Shown one piece after another: positions 5,509 to 10,354 of a DNA stretch of 10,354 bases. The translations under genes were made by a program, and so were the position numbers. The stretch spans positions 1-10,354 of the forward strand of contig CALCNZ010000127.1 of NCBI GenBank assembly GCA_937897625.1, written 5' to 3'. Within the stretch, counting starts at the first letter, position 1. The number at the start of each line of letters is the position of its first letter. Origin of the DNA: an uncultured Flavobacteriales bacterium. GTDB lineage: Bacteria > Bacteroidota > Bacteroidia > Flavobacteriales_D > Sanyastnellaceae. The notes beneath the pieces are model-generated. The model made no database searches. It saw only the letters and a program-made list of their open reading frames with translations, and was not told the origin of the DNA.

Positions 5509-7374
5509 TTAATTGTCGAGCAATGAAAACTCAGAATTGTTGCTCTTGAATTCAGGAACAATCTCTTTCATAACACGAACCATCTCCTTGTTGTTTTGAA
5601 GATTCATTTGCTCTTCCAAACGAGATAACTTCTCAGACAATTCCGAAGACTCTACTTCACGCACTTTCGCTGAAAGAATTTTTTCGTGATGCGTAGGAAC
5701 CGTATTTTCCTCAGTGGCCAAAACTTCTTCGTACAACTTTTCACCTGGACGAAGTCCAGTATAATGAATCTCTATGTCTTGTCCGGGCTCTAATCCGCTT
5801 AAGCGAATCATCTGCTCCGCTAAATCAGAAATACGCACCTGTTGCCCCATATCGAAGGCGAAGATGTCGTTGCCTTTTCCCATTGCTCCAGCTTCCAAAA
5901 CCAACTGAACCGCTTCTGGAATGGTCATGAAGAAACGTGTGATGTCTCTGTGCGTAACAGTGACTGGACCACCTTCTTCAATTTGCTTTCTGAAAACAGG
6001 AATCACAGAACCGTTACTTCCCAAGACATTTCCGAAACGCGTGGTTACGCAGATGAGCGATGTTTCTTTCGATTGAACCACCATTTCAGCAATGCGTTTG
6101 CTTGCACCCATCACGTTGGTTGGATTGACAGCCTTATCGGTACTTACCATAACGAAACGTTCCGCTCCGAATTCTGCGGCTATTTCTAAAACGTTCGCCG
6201 ATCCAAAAACATTTGTCGCTACCGCTTCAGCCGGATTGTCTTCCATCAACGGAACATGTTTGTAAGCAGCAGCGTGAAAAACTATTTTCGGTTGGAAGGC
6301 TTCGAACATGCGTCGCATGCGCAATTCGTTGCGCACGTCGCCAATGACCATTTCCAACTTTCCTTCATCAATGAATTTCGACAATTCATTTCCCAATAAA
6401 AACATGGGCGTTTCAGCAACGTCGCAGGCAATGACTTTTGCCGGATTCAACAACAAACATTGACGAACCAATTCGCTACCAATGCTGCCCGCTGCGCCGG
6501 TAACCAATACAACTTTATTCTGAATAATTTCCTTCACTTCGTTCGAACTCATTTGAATCACGTCTCTTCCGAGTAGGTCTTCAAATTTCACTTCACGCAA
6601 TTGCTTGGCGCTGAGTTCTCCGTTTATCCAATTGTTCGCATGCGGAAGGTGCTTCAACGTGATTTTGTATTTCAATGCCAAATCAACCAATTGTCTCTTG
6701 CGCGAATTCGCAATTTCAGGAATAGAAATAATCAATTCTTCAATCGCGTTCGACGCCAAGAAATCGTCGAGTTTCTTCGAACTTAATATCTCAACACCTT
6801 CCAATTTCTTTCCAACCTTTTGCTGATTATCATCGAAGAATGCCATTACCTCTAACGGCGAATTCCTATCGCGATCGAGCGTTCTTTTCAACAACAATCC
6901 CCCTTCCCCTGCGCCAAAAACCACCACCTTCGTTTTACTTCCCTTCGGAGATTTCAATTCCATATAAAGGAATTTTATGGAGAGTCGGAAGAAGACGAGC
7001 AGCGCGGCGCTCACGAGAAATTCAAGAATTATAATGGAAAGAGGAACGAGATACGCCCCGTTGATTCCCTTCCGAATAAAATTTAAAATTAAGAAAGCAA
7101 TGCTTCCTTGCAACAAAACAAAACCCAAGCGAATAGCGTCTTGGGTACTTGTAAAACGAATAATTCCTGAATACGATTTTCCAACGTAAAATAAAACTGC
7201 TCTCACCACGAAATATATCGGTGCGAAGAACAGCAATAGATCCAGTTCATTTTTCGGAATCGCAAATTCGAAGCGAATGAGATAAGCCGCAATGAAAGCA
7301 AAAGCACACAGCGCAAGGTCTATCGAGAAGATAAGCCAGCGCGGTGTGATTTGCTTTGGAAATACGAATTTCAT
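5509..7374 (-). CDS. Membrane-bound UDP-sugar 4,6-dehydratase, WbpM/PglF/CapD type
   Basis: Enzymes of this family convert UDP-GlcNAc to a 4-keto-6-deoxy intermediate, the first step towards sugars such as QuiNAc, FucNAc or bacillosamine used in O-antigen, capsule or glycoprotein glycans. The 621 residues have the full family layout: four transmembrane helices (about 12-35, 45-65, 83-102, 107-130); a first Rossmann domain with GAGEGG (154-159); and the catalytic short-chain dehydrogenase domain with TGAAGSIGS (292-300), HAAAYKHVPLMEDNP (367-381), VSTDKAVNPTNVMGASKR (410-427) and GLRPGEKLYEE (540-550). Met422 replaces the usual catalytic tyrosine of YxxxK, with Lys426 kept, as is normal for this dehydratase branch. 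The exact product is not deducible. It starts 9 bp after a thiolase gene and ends 6 bp before the yigZ-like gene. Confidence 0.93.
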   Translation of the reverse strand: MKFVFPKQITPRWLIFSIDLALCAFAFIAAYLIRFEFAIPKNELDLLLFFAPIYFVVRAVLFYVGKSYSGIIRFTSTQDAIRLGFVLLQGSIAFLILNFIRKGINGAYLVPLSIIILEFLVSAALLVFFRLSIKFLYMELKSPKGSKTKVVVFGAGEGGLLLKRTLDRDRNSPLEVMAFFDDNQQKVGKKLEGVEILSSKKLDDFLASNAIEELIISIPEIANSRKRQLVDLALKYKITLKHLPHANNWINGELSAKQLREVKFEDLLGRDVIQMSSNEVKEIIQNKVVLVTGAAGSIGSELVRQCLLLNPAKVIACDVAETPMFLLGNELSKFIDEGKLEMVIGDVRNELRMRRMFEAFQPKIVFHAAAYKHVPLMEDNPAEAVATNVFGSANVLEIAAEFGAERFVMVSTDKAVNPTNVMGASKRIAEMVVQSKETSLICVTTRFGNVLGSNGSVIPVFRKQIEEGGPVTVTHRDITRFFMTIPEAVQLVLEAGAMGKGNDIFAFDMGQQVRISDLAEQMIRLSGLEPGQDIEIHYTGLRPGEKLYEEVLATEENTVPTHHEKILSAKVREVESSELSEKLSRLEEQMNLQNNKEMVRVMKEIVPEFKSNNSEFSLLDN

Positions 7375-7383
7375 TTATTTCAA

Positions 7384-8565
7384 TTATACCGCTTCAACAA
7401 CCACAGCGCTTGCGCCGCCGCCGCCGTTGCAAATACCAGCACCGCCTAATTTCTGATTGCGATTTTTCAATGCGTGAACCAGCGTTACAACAATGCGTGC
7501 TCCGCTACATCCAAGCGGATGTCCAAGAGAAACCGCTCCGCCGTTTACGTTCACCTTGGCTGGATCTAAATTCATTTTTTGTGCATTCACAATTCCAACT
7601 ACACTGAACGCTTCGTTCAATTCAACCAATTCTAAATCTTCCACCTTAATACCTGCTTTTGCAGCTGCTTTTGGTAAAGCCAAAGAAGGCGTTGTGGTGA
7701 ACCACTCGGGCGCTTGCTCTGCATCTGCGTATCCTGTAATTTTCGCTAAAGGCGTTAATCCCAAAGCTTCCATTTTCTCTCTGCTCATTAAGATCAATGC
7801 TGCAGCGCCGTCGTTCATGGTTGAAGCGTTCGCAGCGGTTACGGTACCTTCTTTCGAAAATGCAGGACGCAATCCTGGGATTTTATCGAAGCTCACGTTC
7901 TTGTATTCCTCATCTTCTGCGAAAAGAACCACATCGCCTTTTCTTCCAACCACTTCAACAGGAACAATTTCATTTGCGAAATTTCCAGCAGCCCAAGCTG
8001 CAGCTGAACGCTTATAAGATTCAATCGCAAATTCGTCTTGCGCTTCGCGCGTGATGTTGCACTCTTTTGCGCAAAGATCAGCAGCATTTCCCATAGGGTA
8101 ATTGTGGTACACGTCGGTAAGTCCGTCTTTCGCCAAACCATCGGTCATGGTCACATTTCCGTATTTATTTCCCCAACGCAAGTTCTCTGAATAAAATGGC
8201 ACACGACTCATGTTTTCCATTCCACCTGCAACTACAACATCTGCATCTCCGCATTGAATGCTTTGCGCAGCCATCATGATGGCCTTCATTCCTGAAGCAC
8301 ATACTTTATTCACAGTGGTGCATTGCACGTTGTCTGAAAGTCCGGCGAATTTTGCAGCCTGACGTGCAGGTGCTTGACCCAGGTTGGCCTGAAGAACCGA
8401 ACCCATGATTACTTCTTGAACCTCCTCTGGATTCAAGTTAATTTTGTTAAGTGCTCCTTTAATTGCTGTAGCACCCAATTGTGTAGCTGAAACGCTAGCT
8501 AATGATCCGCCGAAACTTCCCATTGGGGTGCGCACGGCTGAAACGATAAATACCTCTTTGTTCAT
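7384..8565 (-). CDS. Acetyl-CoA C-acetyltransferase (thiolase II)
   Basis: This is a complete 393-residue thiolase, most like the biosynthetic or degradative acetoacetyl-CoA thiolases that condense two acetyl-CoA or split acetoacetyl-CoA in the cytoplasm. Catalytic residues are all present: Cys89 in NKVCASGMKA (acyl carrier), NEAF (317-320), His349 in GGAVSLGHPLGCSGAR (342-357) and Cys379 in CNGGGGASA (379-387). GGMENMSRVPF (114-124) is typical. Its start follows a strong -7 box by 19 nt. The downstream dehydratase begins only 9 bp after its stop, so it appears to head a three-gene transcript, although the metabolic link is unclear. It is a distant paralogue of the truncated thiolase at the left edge of the window. 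Substrate chain length cannot be settled from sequence alone. Confidence 0.95.
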   Translation of the reverse strand: MNKEVFIVSAVRTPMGSFGGSLASVSATQLGATAIKGALNKINLNPEEVQEVIMGSVLQANLGQAPARQAAKFAGLSDNVQCTTVNKVCASGMKAIMMAAQSIQCGDADVVVAGGMENMSRVPFYSENLRWGNKYGNVTMTDGLAKDGLTDVYHNYPMGNAADLCAKECNITREAQDEFAIESYKRSAAAWAAGNFANEIVPVEVVGRKGDVVLFAEDEEYKNVSFDKIPGLRPAFSKEGTVTAANASTMNDGAAALILMSREKMEALGLTPLAKITGYADAEQAPEWFTTTPSLALPKAAAKAGIKVEDLELVELNEAFSVVGIVNAQKMNLDPAKVNVNGGAVSLGHPLGCSGARIVVTLVHALKNRNQKLGGAGICNGGGGASAVVVEAV

Positions 8566-8584
8566 TGCAAAAGTGATTAGGGTG

Positions 8585-8592
8585 CAAAGGTA
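8585..8592 (-). promoter_or_regulatory. -7 box for the thiolase-dehydratase-yigZ transcript
   Basis: The minus strand reads TACCTTTG followed by CA, a perfect TAnnTTTG. It ends 19 nt before the ATG at 8565. A clear TTG -33 element is not obvious. It supports the chosen thiolase start and a short 5' leader without a Shine-Dalgarno. Confidence 0.6.
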
Positions 8593-8693
8593 CGAAGTCT
8601 GCTATGAAAATGGCACGATAATCAGGAGGGCATTTGTTGAAAATATGCGCCTTTTTCGAACCGTTCAGAAAATGAATCGATGAAAAAATGCGT

Positions 8694-8701
8694 TAACCTT
8701 G
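8694..8701 (+). promoter_or_regulatory. Candidate -7 box for the large exported protein
   Basis: TAACCTTG is one mismatch from TAnnTTTG and ends 22 nt before the ATG at 8724, similar to the spacing of the better boxes in this window. No convincing -33 TTG is seen. It lies in the 158-bp divergent gap between the thiolase and this gene. Confidence 0.3.
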
Positions 8702-8723
8702 TAATGACACTAGAACCGCGACA

Positions 8724-10354
8724 ATGAAGAAATTTACTTTCCTGTTTTTTACACTTTTTATAAGCCTTGTAGTTTCTGCTCAGAAGGGTGAGAAATTGCC
8801 TGAAGATGATGAGAAAATGATGAGTTACCTCACCAAAATTTTCGAAGATCAACGGAAGGACTATGGGAAAGATCAGATTGAAAAGAAACTGGCCAAGATG
8901 TGGTTGGAAGGAAATGATTTCACTGTCGGACAGAAGCAGCAATTCCGTGAAACGCTGACGTTGTTCATTGATACGAAGTCGAAAATTTTTCCAGACTACG
9001 ACAATTACATTCAAGCATTCATGAACTTTCCGAATTCGGGTAAAAGCGAAGCTGAATTGAAGGAATGGAACGACATGGTGGTTCGCATTTATTCAGACAA
9101 GAAGATAAAAAAATATGGCGCCGAGTTCGTTGAAAGTAGCCTTGGCCTTTTTCGTGATTTAACATTTTACAAAAATGAATCGTTGCAATGGAAGACGAAC
9201 AACTCTTCTTACCGATTCGTATTTGACTCTATGCCGCACATTTCCTTTGATGAAATGAATTTGAAATGTTACAGCCGTGGTGACAGCTCCGTGATTTACA
9301 AAACCACGGGAAATTATTTCCCCACACTTGAAAAATTTTATGGGAATGAAGGACGCGTAACCTGGCAGCGTGCAGGCTACGATCCCGAGAAAACCTATGC
9401 CTCCTTCAATCACTATAACATTCGCATCAAAGAGTCGCGATATGTTATAGACAGTGTTATGTTTTACAATGAATTTTTCGATAAGCCTCTTTCAGGAAAA
9501 TTGACAGAAAAAATTATTGGAAACAAGACGGAAGAAACAGCCACCTACCCTTTGTTTGAATCTTCTTATCAGCGGTTAGAGATTAAAAACATTGTCCCGA
9601 ACGTCGACTACCAAGGTGGGTTCACCATGTCTGGAAAAAAGTTAGAGGGCACGGGAACTCAAGAAAATCCGGCTAGCTTAATTTTTTACCGCGAGAAAAA
9701 AGCCTTTGTCATTGCACAAAGCCTGTTGTTTGAAATTCGTCCCGACCGCATTCAGAGCAGCAACACCTCAATTAAAATGCGGTTGGATTCCGACAGTATT
9801 TTTCATCCAGATTTATTTTTCATGTTCACCAAGAAAACGAGAAATCTCGAACTCAAGCGAACTGAAAACGGCATCTCTCCGTCACCGTTTGAGAACACTT
9901 ACCACGAAGTTGAAATGTACTTTGAAACGGTTCAATGGAACATTGATGCGCCATACATGAATTTCGGAACGTTCGGATCGGTGCCTGGCGGAAATGCCGA
10001 TTTCGAGTCGGTAGATTATTTCAAGGAAAAACGTTTTTCAACCTTAGCCGGAATTTCAAACGATCATCCGGTTTATATTTTATATCGAACAGGAAAAGCC
10101 CTTCAGTCCGATTCCTTCAACGCCATTGAATTTGCTCGACAAGCCCGAACCGGCGTTGAACAATGGATTCCCATCTTAATTGACTTGACGAATAAAGGCT
10201 ACATTCAATATGACATTGAAACGCGCAACATTGTCCTACTTGAAAAGCTGTACAAACACATTGAAAACAATCGCGGAAACGCCGACTACGATGCCATTCA
10301 ATTTATTTCGGAAGTAGACCGTTCCGAAAATGCGCGATTCAGTTTGCTTACTCG
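8724..10354 (+). CDS. Large exported protein of unknown function (C-terminal part outside window)
   Basis: The frame is open without a stop from the ATG at 8724 to the window end, giving 543 codons and continuing. The product starts with a signal peptide (MKKFTFLFFTLFISLVVSAQ, cleavage after residue 20), so it goes to the periplasm or beyond. Residues about 25-155 are charged and look helical. From about 160 to 455 the sequence is beta-rich, with many aromatic and alternating strands such as GGFTMSGKKLEGTGT (298-312), DSDSIFHPDLFFMF (355-368) and YHEVEMYFETVQWNID (393-408). Residues about 480-515 (WIPILIDLTNKGYIQYD) look like a small helical domain of winged-helix type. I do not recognise a named family; from memory it resembles long uncharacterised exported proteins common in Bacteroidota. 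Antisense frames in the region look like shadows. Confidence 0.85.
   Translation, partial: MKKFTFLFFTLFISLVVSAQKGEKLPEDDEKMMSYLTKIFEDQRKDYGKDQIEKKLAKMWLEGNDFTVGQKQQFRETLTLFIDTKSKIFPDYDNYIQAFMNFPNSGKSEAELKEWNDMVVRIYSDKKIKKYGAEFVESSLGLFRDLTFYKNESLQWKTNNSSYRFVFDSMPHISFDEMNLKCYSRGDSSVIYKTTGNYFPTLEKFYGNEGRVTWQRAGYDPEKTYASFNHYNIRIKESRYVIDSVMFYNEFFDKPLSGKLTEKIIGNKTEETATYPLFESSYQRLEIKNIVPNVDYQGGFTMSGKKLEGTGTQENPASLIFYREKKAFVIAQSLLFEIRPDRIQSSNTSIKMRLDSDSIFHPDLFFMFTKKTRNLELKRTENGISPSPFENTYHEVEMYFETVQWNIDAPYMNFGTFGSVPGGNADFESVDYFKEKRFSTLAGISNDHPVYILYRTGKALQSDSFNAIEFARQARTGVEQWIPILIDLTNKGYIQYDIETRNIVLLEKLYKHIENNRGNADYDAIQFISEVDRSENARFSLLT

Noticed and set aside
5842..6189. 115-residue plus-strand frame inside the sugar dehydratase gene
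   Set aside because: It is a shadow of the conserved catalytic domain coded on the other strand.
7493..8017. 174-residue plus-strand frame opposite the complete thiolase
   Set aside because: The minus-strand thiolase is complete with all catalytic motifs; this frame is its antisense shadow.
8622..9014. 130-residue minus-strand frame opposite the start of the large exported gene
   Set aside because: It is antisense to a signal-peptide-bearing frame that continues to the window end, and its translation has no recognisable domain.

Overview
The window reads as chromosomal DNA from a member of the Bacteroidota, probably a Flavobacteriales-type marine or freshwater lineage; the order is an inference. 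The evidence is a set of -7 promoter boxes of the form TAnnTTTG, the absence of Shine-Dalgarno sequences before nearly every start, exported proteins whose signal peptides end in 'AQ', a SurE - small protein - LpxB cluster, and a Bacteroidota-type SpoIID/LytB protein. There are no tRNAs, rRNAs, insertion sequences or CRISPR arrays.

Layout. (1) 1-380, minus: the N-terminal third of a thiolase resembling 3-oxoadipyl-CoA thiolase, cut by the window edge. (2) 465-2658, plus: a tightly packed operon of surE (nucleotidase), a 102-residue three-helix membrane protein, and lpxB (lipid A disaccharide synthase), with overlapping gene ends. (3) 2655-3329, minus: a small exported protein of unknown function, convergent with lpxB and sharing its TTAA stop. 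Behind its promoter lies an open stretch that looks like the tail of a type IX secretion cargo protein with no body. (4) 3634-4797, plus: an exported SpoIID/LytB-type peptidoglycan enzyme. (5) 4799-4906: nine tandem 12-bp units lying between, and running into, two convergent genes. (6) 8565 down to 4885, minus: a complete acetyl-CoA acetyltransferase, a membrane-bound UDP-sugar 4,6-dehydratase (WbpM/PglF/CapD type) and a YigZ/IMPACT-family protein, 6 to 9 bp apart and probably co-transcribed. (7) 8724 to the window end, plus: at least 543 codons of a large exported protein of unknown function, open at the right edge.

The functional theme is envelope building (LpxB, the UDP-sugar dehydratase, SpoIID/LytB and two or three exported proteins) mixed with housekeeping thiolases and SurE. 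The most unusual element is the 12-bp array. Each unit is T-X-C-NNN-G-X'-A-AGR, and X and X' are complementary in all nine units (C/G, T/A and G/C all occur). The two near-identical 36-bp blocks in the array differ at only two bases, and these are exactly one X/X' pair. This is base-pair covariation inside a DNA minisatellite, and it points to a conserved dyad rather than simple slippage.
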